A DNA stretch of 21,074 nt from Isoetes engelmannii (Eukaryota; Streptophyta; Lycopodiopsida; Isoetales; Isoetaceae), in NCBI GenBank assembly GCA_011763485.2, contig JAANSK020273601.1, positions 1-21,074 on the forward strand. The letters run 5' to 3'. The notes under the pieces were generated by a model. It was not told where the DNA came from, did no database searches, and worked only from the letters and a program-made list of their open reading frames with translations. Positions 7,421-17,164 of the stretch are shown one piece after another (position 1 is the first letter of the stretch; each line of letters opens with the position of its first letter). A program made the position numbers and the translations under genes.

Positions 7421-8705
7421 TTGTGACATCCCCAGCTAGTGTATGACGTTCCCATCGTATAGAAACTGGAGTTTCCCCGTCGTCGGCCATACATCAACGA
7501 AAGCCCGTCCATCTGACGTGGGATCCTTGATGGTGAGCAAGGGTCCACGTGGGAGGATTGGACGTGTCATTGATCCCGTCTCCCTCGGGATCCACCTATC
7601 AGTGCGGAGGCATAAAACGTAAGTAAAAACATCAAACATAACAAATACAATAACACCTCGAAGGGTGGGAATCACCATACCACCTGTAACCAACATAACA
7701 TCATAACATCAAAGGCAAATCCTACCCAAGGCTCAGACTCGAAGGTATGATTGACGGCCTGGGTCTCCAGAGTTCATTGCAAATAGAATTCATAGCAATG
7801 GATATGGCTGGCAATAGAACATGGTCGTTGGGTGGTCCACTCCATCCGCCCCTCCTGTGCATACTTTGCAGATAGGCTGATAAGTCTTGGGACGTGGTCG
7901 TAGCCTGCCGGGTGCATAGCCAAAAGGGGCTACTCCTGGGTTGCATCTCCTCAGTCTCGAAGAGGCAGGAAGGAACTGCTTCCTTCCAGAAAATCCATGC
8001 CCATAACTGGCGAGCTAGAGGGGTACCACTGCCCGTACACAACTTCAAACCTACTGAAGGAGGCCGTGCCAGCCCAAGAGGTGTCGAGCCTATACCAAGA
8101 GCCTCATGCAGTGTATACTGGTATTAGGCCTAGCTCACAGCATTCCCCAGTAGGCCTTACACACCAGAGGGATCAACTGTCATGGGACAGGTTCCCCCTT
8201 ATAAACCGATCTGGCCCCTCCACCCACAGCACATGGGGGCTCTTATGCACAGGCCACAATTAGTTGGGAACTAATCAAACCTACAACTAGGATCATAATA
8301 ATACAAGCCTTGGGTCTCTACCCCCTTCCCAATACACAAGAGGGCGAATCCAATGATCATCATCATGAATACAGAACCAATATAACATAATAGAAATCTA
8401 TCTAACAAACAGGGTTAGCCTCATTGGTCAGTTCTTGGCACATATGGGTCAGGATGGGGACAAGAATGGCCAATGGTTGAGCTAAAAAACAAGAATGGGG
8501 CAAGAAACATCTACCAGAACCCTGGCTGGCGGGCATTGCTCCGCTGAAGGCTTCCATAACTGCTCAAGAATGGGTCAAGAATGTGACAGGCGAGTTTCAC
8601 AAGAATGGGGCAGCGGATATCGGGCTGAAGGCGACTGCTATTGAAGGCGACTTGCTCTGCTGTTGGCACTGATCCGAAAAGGGGGGCGCTTTTAGGGTTT
8701 GCCCT

Positions 8706-8714
8706 CTTTTATAG
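8706..8714 (-). promoter_or_regulatory. LTR TATA box
   Basis: CTATAAAAG on the minus strand is a consensus TATA box inside the LTR. The hAT-like element's target duplication begins only 10 bp upstream (8724), so U3 sequence is now about 1.35 kb away from it. Confidence 0.6.
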
Positions 8715-8731
8715 CGAAGGTCCCTTTTAGG

Positions 8732-10073
8732 CAGTGTGGGAAATTCAAATTATGTAGGGGTTTTCTATTGACACACTTTTTAGAATTGGGTGTGTCAATG
8801 GACACACTTCCAAAAAACTTTCATCTCAATTTGACACATTTTTAACATCATTGACACACTTTTTCTAACCTCTTAAAAAAATTACATATTCCAAACAAAA
8901 AAGAAAAAATTAAAAATAAAATTCAAAAATTAGATATGAAGTTAAAGGAAATGTTTAAGTACAATACCCTAATCTAAGGATATCAAATTCTTTAGTGACC
9001 TTGCTCATTGAGCCGAATCTTATAAATTTCTCATCAATCAAGCTAATGTGATGAATAGTTGAGCATCTAACATAATAAATTCTAAACCCTGAGTAATGGC
9101 AACGATTGAGTACAATATTGTAGGGAATTTTCATTATCCATTCTCCTTGCTACATTGCTCATTGAGCCAAATTTCATAAATTTTACATCAACCAACCTGC
9201 CTATAGAATTGATTTGAAGTGATTTTTATCATCTAGAGAGACTAAATGGTCTATAGAGTCAAATGCAAAAAGAGCATAGTAAGCCTATTACTTTAATAAT
9301 TAGAAAAACCCCGCCCTGGAGGTTTTTGAGAGAAAAGCTTTACCAGTAATAAGCTTACGAAGGAATACATATAAAGCATGACATCAATATGTTGAAGGCA
9401 GGCATAAGTGGACCCATTAGTCAAGAATCTCTATGACATTCGATGATATTACCACTGTAGACGTTTGTAAAAGCACATGTAGTATTGATTAGGTGTAATC
9501 TGATAGTGGCAAATGCTGGACAAATTTGAAGAGTATGGTGCTCCATCTTCGATGAGTCTCATCTGACAACACCAATAAGACCAATGAAAGATTGCCTAGA
9601 TTAGTGACCTTTTAAGTTTTTTTTTTCTTTTTTGTTGGTACTATAAAATTGATTGTAGTATAAGGTCCAATCCAGGTAGAATATTTGATATCTGGAGGGA
9701 AATTCAATTGTGGGGACATATTTTGCTAAAATTTGGTTGTTCGAACAAAAATTGGATAATTGGTTATGTTATTAGATAATGAAAACAAAGATGCAGCGTA
9801 AAAGTCAAGTTTTTGGAAACCTTATTGACTAATAAACATAAATGATGTAATCTATGAAACTGGAAACCTTGCAGTATTTAGACGCTTAATTTTTTTTGAC
9901 ACACTTAATATTTTGTAGTGTGTCAAATGACATATTTTAAATTTTCTAAAGTCTCTTTTGACATAATTTCTCGAACTAGAAAGTCTCTTTTGACACATTT
10001 CTTCAAAAAAAATTGTCTCTTTGACACATTTATTTGCTATTGACACCCTCTGAGGTGTCAAATTCCCACACTG
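8732..10073. mobile_element. Non-autonomous hAT-like DNA transposon, 1342 bp
   Basis: The element starts CAGTGTGGGAAATTC (8732) and ends GAATT-type sequence closing with CCCACACTG (10073), an inverted terminal repeat of about 13 bp. It is flanked on both sides by the identical 8-bp direct repeat CTTTTAGG (8724-8731 and 10074-10081). An 8-bp target duplication with a CAGTG end is the hAT signature. Both ends carry many TTGACACA/TGTGTCAA motifs (about seven within 8779-8861 and seven or more within 9895-10060) in both orientations, as expected of subterminal transposase-binding sites. The interior is AT-rich with no transposase-like ORF, so it would need a partner element. A stretch of about 50 bp is repeated inside (9002-9050 and 9153-9200: TTGCTCATTGAGCC). 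Confidence 0.9.
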
Positions 10074-10323
10074 CTTTTAGGGCACACTAACCTAGGGTTT
10101 GATGGTAATGGGGCAGGCCATAGGATCATGTCGTGTGGCAGTTAGCATAATGTATTGCCATGTTGCAACATGTGCAATATATTTGGGGTTTAAGAGTGCA
10201 TCACCCCATAGGTTATTCTATACCGATTATCGAGTATATGTCGTACGTACGTCATGCACTAGTGACATGGCCCGTATAATATATGTATTTATATCGTATA
10301 TTATCCTGGAACGTCACAATAGT

Positions 10324-11739
10324 TTAGCTATATAGTCCAACCATGATTGAAGTTTCGTGCCACCCTCCTCTACCTTCTAAAGTGTAACCACACAATTAGT
10401 CATGTCTCCATTCATTTTTATTGCTGATTTGGATGCGTAGCGTATCGTGCTTTAAAGTAGGTGCTAGTCTGATGGTAAAATGGTCGAGCTTGGTTGGGGC
10501 TATGATATAGAGGATTGCCTTCAAGCAATAATGGAACACTTCCATTAGTGGAGTCGTCGATTGAAGAATATGTCACTTGAATAGCTATTAGCGGTGCACT
10601 TCTAAAGTTTAACTTTCAAGTTGAAAGTTAACGATCACTTTTAATCAGTCCGCTGCTGAGAAAATTGACTCTTAAAGATATCTCAACTATGCTCTTCGGG
10701 CTAGGCTAAAATAATACGTCAGGGGTTTCCAATGATCTGTTGTAGTAGATTCTGTAAGTTTTCCTCTCCAACTAGATACGTCGCATCTCTCGATGAGCGA
10801 TGCACTTCCTAATATTGATTTAGAATTTTTTTTCTAGAAATATTCTTTTCTCAGTCCATCACTGAGAAAGGAATCTTAAAAATTTCTTAATCTGCCCATC
10901 TGCCTAAGTGAATTCGGTGTCTTGGAATTCTTGGGTCGAGAGCTCAGCACCTAGGAGCGATCTCGTAGTTCATACGGAGTGAAGACAATGGGGTCGGTCC
11001 ATGGCTTTTTGTTCTGCCACATTGTGTTCGAAAAGTTCAAGAAAGATAGTGCATCAAGTTGTTCGCAAAGGCCAACTTGATCCTCTTCCCTAGGGATTGA
11101 TTATGCAACCCTGGGAGAGCTGCTGACTTTGGTTTGCAACCCCCTTTTTTTTTGTTCTTGTGGCTACCGCTACTAACGGAGCAGGTGCCGCGTTAGAGCA
11201 ACAGAAAGAATGTTGGCTGTCGCTACACGCATGAGACCGAATAGTTACGATGCATGTGGGGCCTGAGGCCGATCGAACAACTCATCCTGCCAAGACAGAC
11301 CACCTTAGATTGGTGGGACCTCTCATCTAGATGCATATCGTCTGGTCCAATGATTTGCTTTTTAAGCAAAACAAGGATGTTTCTATGGAAGTTAGCCACT
11401 TTATTGACAAGCGACACGCTCCAAGAAGTCTATTTTTTATATTTAATTTCAAAAACCAGTTTCTTTTAGTTCGGCATAGAGAGGTTTCCTAGATTTTTTT
11501 GTTTGTGAAATTGCATTTAAGGTTTCTTGGCTATTTTGTCAAAATGGGATATCTAGGCAGGGTCATGCAAAATCTTAGTGAAAATTCTACTAAGGTCTAG
11601 CAATGTTTGGTTTGGTTCCCCATGTTTAGTAACTCTAGTAACTTTCCAACTTGACTATCAACACTTAAAATGACACTAAGGTCAAGCAACTTCGTGGGGA
11701 GCACAACAAAGCATGTGAGCCCAAGGTGCACGACCTTAT
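10324..11739. other. No recognisable gene; local duplication and palindrome
   Basis: No convincing coding frame on either strand. A degenerate duplication pairs 10591-10690 with 10795-10885 (TGCACTTC, then TCAGTCC-CTGAGAAA, then TCTTAAA). A palindrome with 11-bp arms and a 1-bp centre (TTAACTTTCAA-G-TTGAAAGTTAA) spans 10609-10631. The ORF-sized stretches around 11223-11469 overlap on opposite strands and show no protein-like features. Confidence 0.5.
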
Positions 11740-11752
11740 GGTTCTGATACTA
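11740..11752 (-). other. Possible degenerate primer-binding site
   Basis: The minus strand reads TAGTATCAGAACC directly after GTTTCAC, a two-mismatch relative of the initiator-Met PBS TGGTATCAGAGCC. If real, an eroded LTR should extend rightwards from about 11753, but no clear LTR end was found. Weak evidence. Confidence 0.25.
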
Positions 11753-11833
11753 GTGAAACACACACTCAAGCCCATACATGTGACGTAATGTGAATGAGAA
11801 GGATATATGCCTGATCCCGACAATACCCAAATA

Positions 11834-11853
11834 GAAGGAAGGAAGGAAGGAAG
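11834..11853 (+). repeat. (GAAG)5 microsatellite
   Basis: Five perfect tetranucleotide units in otherwise unannotated sequence. Confidence 0.95.
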
Positions 11854-12550
11854 TATATTTTAACGTCCACGGAGGCCAAAGGCCTATGAGACGGCACATG
11901 CAGACCATCTTACCTTCAGAGTACGCCAATGTATGCCCTAACTTAAAATTAGCTACTAGCTAGATAAGGAGTTTGGATATTGTGGGCCTCGAGGTCTTTC
12001 CTAAGGATAAGAGGGCTTGTTAGATGTAATAAGGCTAGGGTTCCAATATCACCTGCCCCTCTCCCAGGCCCTGTGATAATAAGACTAACCATGAATGCTG
12101 AAAGCGAGACTTGGAGCTTGGGGGGGACCTAGAGGCCATAATACTATCACTAATAAAACAGGGGGTCATCAAGGCATACTCCTCGATGGTCCGCTAAGTA
12201 GTGATCTAAGTGCCCACAAGCAGAACCTTGGATTGATGTCAATGGAACTGAAGCTTGGACATGATTTCCAAGGGATGGAGGCGAGGGTCATGTTCCATTT
12301 ACTCCCATTTGGAAAGACCCTCAATCCTACCCATAATGGCATCCTAACCAGCGTCCTGGTCATGTTGATGTTCGGTCCAACTAGATCACACCCTATGCAT
12401 TATACCCAGCTCGTTTCAATCCTCAGTTGGTTCACAAAGATCATATGTGGGATTGACTTATTTAGATCCGAATAAGGTTCAAGGCCTCTAGGAGCATACT
12501 AATAGATGCATGTTAATCTTACATGCCAAGGATGTAACTACGGGAGATAA

Positions 12551-12772
12551 TTCCTTCAAGAAATTTTGGACTCCAAGTTCTTACGACACCGCCTCTATTC
12601 TCTCGTTAATTGGGAAGGCTATTTGCCAAGCGACAGAACCTGGGAACCTGCAGAGAATGTGGCCAATGTCCTGGATAAGATTGCTGAGTTCCACAGGTGT
12701 TACCCAGACAAGCCTAGTCTCAGTACTTTGGCTCCAGTCCGGTCGACTTGCCGTCGTCGTAGGAGGGGGATG
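12551..12772 (+). pseudogene. Chromodomain end of a degraded Ty3/gypsy chromovirus pol
   Basis: The plus frame after TAA 12548-12550 reads EILDSKFLRHRLYSLVNWEGY, then DRTWEPAENVANVLDKIAEF and HRCYPDKPS. This is the chromodomain of chromovirus integrases (typical pattern: EILDSR, YLVKWKGY, TWEP-EN, IEEFH-YPDKP). The aromatic residues of the fold (Y, W, W) are present. The domain is followed by a purine-rich tract (AGGAGGGGGATGG, 12761-12773) that fits a polypurine tract, so this is the 3' end of a plus-strand element. The integrase core expected upstream (before 12550) is not recognisable, so the copy is truncated or heavily decayed. Confidence 0.8.
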
Positions 12773-13093
12773 GTGAGACGACCACACACATATTATACTA
12801 TATACACAATATGGTCGTTACACGGATCACGCGCATGGCCGACACCTAGCGCAATCTCACCCTCTGGAGTTGCATGATCCTGACCATAGGTGCCGGTATA
12901 TATAGGAGAGCCTCACTCTCCTCACGCTATTCTGGTTCAACGCCAGTCCTAAGCCTTTCAGGTGCCTGCCTCTGTTATGTGTTTCTGTTCGCTTCGGGCC
13001 ATTGTGTTATCCATTGTATACCAGATTCTATGCCAATTTTGGCACATTTTCTTGTGTATTTTGTACGCATTTTTTGTGTTTTTTGGGTAGGTT
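12771..13093 (+). repeat. LTR-like stretch after the chromodomain
   Basis: Sequence begins TGGTGAGACG just after the purine tract, the place where a 3' LTR should start. It contains a TATA motif (TATATATA, 12897-12904) followed by a pyrimidine-rich leader. It runs without coding features to about 13093, where a different pol fragment begins. The right LTR edge and a second copy were not found, so the extent is a guess. Confidence 0.45.
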
Positions 13094-13481
13094 CATGACA
13101 CTCAGGATGTATTTTCACATCTTAGATCTGCTCATCAGGATCGCAATGGCGATCGTCGCAAGAAGATGCGGCTGGACTATGATCAGTTTGAGGTTCGAGA
13201 TGGTCTTCTTGATGGTCTTCTTGATGGGCTTCTGTATGTTCTTGATGGTGTCCCTTGACTCCAAGTTTTGCAGTCCTGTCATGATTCTCCCCTCGGGGGC
13301 CACTTTGGGGTTGCCAAGACTTTGGAACTCATTGCTCAAGATTATTTGTGGCCAGGTCTCCGACGCAGAGTCGAGGCTTTTGTATGCTCTTGTGACACTT
13401 GCTGTCGTGCAAAGAATCCCAAGCATCTTCTACATGGTCTATTTCAATCCCTTCCAGTTTCGAGTGGTCCTTTGAAGAGCA
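13094..13481 (+). pseudogene. Chromovirus pol fragment: RNase H-integrase linker and H2C2 zinc finger
   Basis: The plus frame from 13094 reads DRRKKMRLDYDQFEVRDGLL, passes one TGA (13256-13258), then gives CHDSPLGGHFGVAKTLELI, DYLWPGLRRRVEAF and CSCDTCCRAKNPKHLLHGLF. These are the H-x6-H and C-x2-C zinc ligands and linker of a Ty3/gypsy integrase N-terminal domain. A small in-frame expansion repeats DGLL three times (12-bp unit, near 13195-13235). The frame reaches LPVSSGPLKSM and is cut at 13481 by the LTR of the younger element; the catalytic core should resume beyond the right edge of the window. It lies after, not before, the chromodomain at 12551, so it comes from another element or a rearrangement. 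Confidence 0.85.
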
Positions 13482-14049
13482 TGTTTGGGGTCTAGGTCCG
13501 GGACCTCCTGAGAGGCAGCCCTCTGTGAGGACTATGACGCCAAACAGGAAGATCCTGAAACAATGTGTCACGCGGGATTTGACAAAGGAAAGAAAATAAG
13601 CAAAAACAAGAGAAAACTCAAGACAACAGAATGTGAGAAGGTAATAATCTCTATTGATGCACAAGATGTGCTACAAAAAGGCTTGCACCAAGGCGAAGCT
13701 CTGATACAAGGAAGCGACAATAAAATGAGAGCTCACTTGTCTAAACTCCTAGATCTAGACATATGGTATATATAGTACAATGGCCTTGGGCCCACAATGG
13801 AGCTAACTGCTTCCTGATCTGCGCGGACAGAGAATATGCCTTCTCAATCACTGCCATAACTGATGGTGGTGGAGCTCTAATGGCCAAGAATCAAGGCACT
13901 CACCGCCTGGACTTCTTGGAGGTCGTTGATGGAGGAGGGCTACTGGGCGTGCCCCCGGGGGATTCACCTAAATACAATACGGATATGCCATCTGCGTTAC
14001 TAGGGTAGCAAGAAAACCCTTAGTATACGGTGCAAAAAATCTAGAAACA
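13482..14049 (-). repeat. 3' LTR, 568 bp
   Basis: Plus-strand ends are TGTTTGGGG and GAAACA, giving short TGTTT/AAACA inverted ends. The left end is defined by the homology start with the other LTR, the right end by the adjoining polypurine tract. A TATA motif (TATATATA, 13767-13774; CTATATATA on the minus strand) would serve the minus-strand promoter. It lies inside the integrase frame of an older plus-strand chromovirus. Confidence 0.9.
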
Positions 14050-14050
14050 A

Positions 14051-14062
14051 CTCCCCCCCACC
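14051..14062 (-). other. Polypurine tract
   Basis: Minus strand GGTGGGGGGGAG lies one base before the LTR start TGTTTC, the expected plus-strand primer of reverse transcription. Confidence 0.85.
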
Positions 14063-14590
14063 AAAACACACTTAAGCTCCTTGCAAAAGGGAGGCATCAC
14101 TTCTTCAGGTGGAAACCCTGTTGATTGCTTATTGGTGGTGTGCGGTTTGAAATGGCTTGAGTAGTGTCGTGCAGCGGAACTTTTAGAGGCAATAGCCTTT
14201 GGAGTATACAATCCAAGATCTGGTTGGCAATGGTGCAGAAAACCATTACGGACCATGTCACCAAAGCCTTGGTGAGTGAGAGGGTGGACATAAGCGCACT
14301 CAAAGAAAAGTGCAATGTCCAGGTCAAAATGATATCTATCTGCGTTTGGATTGCAATGACAAATAGTCTTGTCTCATGCAGTGGCATCGTGGAGAAGGTC
14401 CCAAAGAACACAACAAAAGCCGACCTGCCGATGGACCGTGGGGTCTGGAGAGTCACGGGCCCGTTGGATGAACAGTTCCAAGCCCAAAATGGTAGAAGCA
14501 GGTGTCTCCCATCCATGCGGATTGGGCATGTACAGCCAGTTATTGGTGGTGTCAAGACTGGCGTTCTCCTCTCATTCATAGCGACGAACA
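14063..14590. other. Spacer between pol and the 3' LTR with overlapping ORFs on both strands
   Basis: After the integrase C-terminus the minus frame stays open to 14097 (last part of a 164-residue frame), and the plus strand has an overlapping frame of 163 residues (14164-14655, starting MSCSGTFRGNSLWS). Neither resembles a known domain. The plus-strand one partly overlaps true integrase coding sequence, which can keep an antisense frame open by chance. Some Tat-type elements carry an antisense ORF at this place, so it is worth a search, but I do not call it a gene. Confidence 0.4.
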
Positions 14591-14795
14591 AATCTTGGAT
14601 CCCATCGAATATCGGAACTAATGCTCACGGAGTTCCGCCCAATTCACTTAATTGAAAAACACCAGGTTTAACAACTGCATCGATTTTGTATGGCCCAAGC
14701 CACCGAAACTTCAACTTCCCTGGATGATGTTTGTATCTTGAATCATAGAGCAAAACTAAATCACCTTCGTTAAACTTTTTTTGAGCAACTTATCA
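14591..14795 (-). pseudogene. Integrase C-terminal region with GPY motif
   Basis: A one-base shift in an A-run near 14775 moves the frame after WHDDKLLKK. In the new frame the protein continues FNEGDLVLLYDSRYKHHPGK, then LKFRWLGPYKIDAVVKPG and VFQLSELGG, then a TGA. LGPYKI is the GPY/F motif of Ty3/gypsy integrases, which binds DNA non-specifically. No chromodomain follows. Confidence 0.8.
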
Positions 14796-16481
14796 TCATG
14801 CCAATGCTTGCTTAAACTGTTTGCCCATGAGGACTCTAATATAAGCATCACGTCTCAATTTATCAAGTTTTTCCAGTTGGAAGACTCGTTCCTTGAGTGC
14901 TGCTGGAGGGTCATGCATAGTGGCCACCTGACACTTTAGTGAGGGTAGCACGTACTCAAAGGGCATGAGTGCCTCTTGACCATACACAAGGCGAAATGGA
15001 GTCTGTCCGGTAGAAATCTTGTACGTAGTGTTGTGGGCCCATAAAACAGTTGGCAATTTCTCGTGCCAATCTTTTCGAGATGCATCACAAATCTTCTTCA
15101 ATACAGTGATGAGTGTCTTGTTTGTGCTCTCAGCAAGTCCATTACATTGAGGATAATAGGGCGTGCTTTTCCTATGATGGATCTGAAGATAGTCAGTGAG
15201 CTCCTTGATAGTGCTGTTAACAAAGTGCACTCCTCGGTCACTAACCAACTCAGTGGGTAACCCAAATCTAGTGATGATCTGAGTATACAAGACACGTGCC
15301 GTGCTGGCGGCCGTGTTGTCAGACAACGCACAAACTTCTGTCCACTTAGTGGCATAATCAATGAGCACCAAAATATACCGTGATCGCGAACCTGTGGCAG
15401 GCGGATCAATTAGACCAATAAAGTCCATACCCCATTTGCTGAAGGGGGTGGGATGGGCAACAGGCATCAAAGGCAAAGCGTCCCGTGCCGTGGGTCTTCC
15501 TACCTGTTGACAAACATCACATGTGCGTGCGTGAGCGTGAGCATCTTTGAACAAAGTTGGCCAGTAATAGCCAGCAAGCAAGATCTTTGTGGCCGTGGCA
15601 TCTCCAGCAAAGTGACCACTTCCCAATCCTTCGTGGGCTTGCTTAACAATATCCGAAATCTCATGAGGCAGAACACAACGTCTCAAAACTATATCTTTAC
15701 CTCGTTTGCAGAGATGTCCAACAACCATGGTGTAGTCCCTGACTTCTCGAAGGAACTGTTGACAACGTGCTTTAAGCTTCTCCGTGGAGATTGTGGAATC
15801 CTCCGTAGGTAGTGCGCCCGTCAATAAATATTGCTGGTAGTCATGGAACCAGTGAGGCGTGGCTGTGACTAAAAATAACTGTGCATCGGGAAAAGCATCA
15901 GAAACTCCAGAAGAAGGGTCATCAGTGTGGATTCGTGAAAGATAATCCGGCACGATATGTGATTTTCCAGGTTTGTGGATGATCTCAAAAGGGGAAAACT
16001 CCTGTAATAACAAGACCCATCGTGCAATTCTGCCAGTCGGCGTGGTTTTATTAATCAAGTACTGAAGAGCTTGGTGATCCACAAAAAATTTAATTTGAAT
16101 GCCAAGAAGATAGTGACGGAAACGCTTAATACAAAAAATGAGTCCCAAGGCCTCACGTTCCGTGGCAGAATAGTTCTTCTCAGCTAAGTTCAGCTTGCAA
16201 CTAGCAAATCGAATAGGGCGATCCTGTCCCTTTTCGTGTTCTTGAGAGAGAACAGCACCAGTTGCAAAGGCGGAGACATCAACGTGCACATGAAACGGCT
16301 TCTCCCATTGCGGAGGAACAAGCACGGGAGCCTGTGTCAGCAACACTTTTAATTCCTTGAAGGCAGCATCCGCCTGGGGAGTCCATGTCCAGTTGGACTC
16401 ATCACCCGTGAGCTTATGAATGGGATCTGCTTTAGCTGCAAGCCCTGGAATAAAAGTGGAGTAATAGTTGACCTTACCCAA
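14796..16481 (-). CDS. RNase H and integrase ORF, 561 residues
   Basis: The longest intact frame of the element. RNase H occupies about residues 55-185: catalytic D68 (HVHVDVS), E110 (SATEREALG), D135 (FFVDHQAL), D179 (IVPDYLSR). The integrase zinc finger follows (H283, H290, C321, C324 in HEGLGSGH and CDVCQQ). The catalytic core has D353 (WGMDFIG), D415 (LVSDRGVHF) and E451 (GLAESTNKT), with exactly 35 residues between D415 and E451, the D,D35E pattern. RNase H removes the RNA strand during reverse transcription; integrase joins the cDNA to the genome. The true reading enters from the RT frame through a shift near 16520 (KETRSFLGKVNYYSTF), so the ATG at 16481 is not a real start. The C-terminus continues in another frame to about 14600. 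Confidence 0.93.
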   Translation of the reverse strand: MGKVNYYSTFIPGLAAKADPIHKLTGDESNWTWTPQADAAFKELKVLLTQAPVLVPPQWEKPFHVHVDVSAFATGAVLSQEHEKGQDRPIRFASCKLNLAEKNYSATEREALGLIFCIKRFRHYLLGIQIKFFVDHQALQYLINKTTPTGRIARWVLLLQEFSPFEIIHKPGKSHIVPDYLSRIHTDDPSSGVSDAFPDAQLFLVTATPHWFHDYQQYLLTGALPTEDSTISTEKLKARCQQFLREVRDYTMVVGHLCKRGKDIVLRRCVLPHEISDIVKQAHEGLGSGHFAGDATATKILLAGYYWPTLFKDAHAHARTCDVCQQVGRPTARDALPLMPVAHPTPFSKWGMDFIGLIDPPATGSRSRYILVLIDYATKWTEVCALSDNTAASTARVLYTQIITRFGLPTELVSDRGVHFVNSTIKELTDYLQIHHRKSTPYYPQCNGLAESTNKTLITVLKKICDASRKDWHEKLPTVLWAHNTTYKISTGQTPFRLVYGQEALMPFEYVLPSLKCQVATMHDPPAALKERVFQLEKLDKLRRDAYIRVLMGKQFKQALA

Positions 16482-17164
16482 AAAGGAGCGAGTCTCCTTA
16501 ATGTTGGTTGGAGGTTAGCCTTAAGGACGCAGTTGATCTTAGCATGGTCTGTGATGATGCCATGCGTACTGACCACGTGCCCAAGTAGCATAGAGGTAAC
16601 ACAGAACGTGCACTTCTTTGGGTTAAGGCTGATACCCGATTCTTCACACTTCTGGAAGGCTACAACTTAGAAAGATGTGAATCCATGGTGCTGTAAGCAG
16701 AGAAATCATCCTGGAAAATTTGCAAAAATGGATCTCTCTTCATGAAATCTTGGAAAACAGAAAGCATGATGCGCTGAAACGTGGACGGAGAATTGGATAA
16801 CCCAAACGTAACCACTTTATATGCAAAAGTGCCCCATGGCATGGTGAACATTGTCTTCAACTGATCCTCAGGCTTGATGGAGATCTGATTGTATCCTGAA
16901 AAGCCATCCATAAAGGAGTACATCTCATGACCTGCAACTTCTTCCAAAACTTGATCAGTGAATGGGAGCGAAAAGTGATCACACTCCGTGGCCATATTGA
17001 GTTTCCTATAGTCCACACAAACACGTATTTTTCCATTGTGTTTCAACGCAATAACAAGAGGGCTCACCCATTCAGAATGTTTGACCTCGTAAATCAACCT
17101 AGCATCCAAAAGCTTGTCAATCTCAGCTTTCACGATAGTTGGGGTTGAACCTGTACTGTCGTTG
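16482..17164 (-). pseudogene. Reverse transcriptase domain
   Basis: The minus frame over 17181-16660 contains AEIDKLLDARLIYEVKHSEW, VCVDYRKLN, YSFMDGFSGYNQI and IFQDDFSAY. The catalytic aspartates are D92 of that frame (SFMDGF) and the D158-D159 pair (FQDDF; FxDD in place of the usual YxDD/FxDD with I, V or M). A TAA after DSHLSKL (near 16660) interrupts it. The thumb/connection part resumes as KCEESGISLNPKKCTFCVTS and LLGHVVSTHGIITDHAKIN before another shift near 16520. The upstream link from the protease ORF (SYKDLRGI, then QRQYRFNPNY) is interrupted by TAG 17165-17167 and a frameshift near 17135. All three metal-binding aspartates survive, but no single frame would make the enzyme. Confidence 0.92.

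Larger units (their letters stand above)
7422..10318 (-). mobile_element. 5' LTR of a retrotransposon, split by a hAT-like element
   Basis: On the plus strand the unit starts TGTGACATCC at 7422, next to the PBS, and ends GGAACGTCACA at 10318, giving matching TGTGAC/GTCACA termini. Without the 1342-bp insertion and its duplicated target, the LTR is about 1547 bp. TATA-like boxes on the minus strand are CTATAAAAG (8714-8706) and TTTATAA (8205-8199); the first is the better match. The base order therefore runs U3 from 10318 downward, then the promoter, then a long R-U5 to 7422. Large LTRs of this type with an initiator-Met PBS fit Ty3/gypsy chromoviruses, but no coding domain is attached here to confirm it. 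Possible target duplication ATAGT at 10319-10323 has no visible partner. Confidence 0.8.

Noticed and set aside
7997-8263. ORFs on both strands between 7722 and 8263.
   Set aside because: They lie inside the LTR between its defined termini, overlap on opposite strands and show no protein signature.
10236-10250. Alternating GTACGTACGT motif inside the LTR.
   Set aside because: Short palindromic sequence in U3; no array or known site to support a feature.
12095-12475. Plus-strand ORF of 126 residues upstream of the chromodomain.
   Set aside because: No integrase, RT or other known motif in it. The chromodomain frame has stops between, and Gly/Pro-rich composition suggests a chance ORF, although it could hide decayed pol.
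15063-15812. Plus-strand ORFs inside the integrase/RNase H region.
   Set aside because: They are antisense to a well-supported pol ORF with all catalytic residues; no independent motif.
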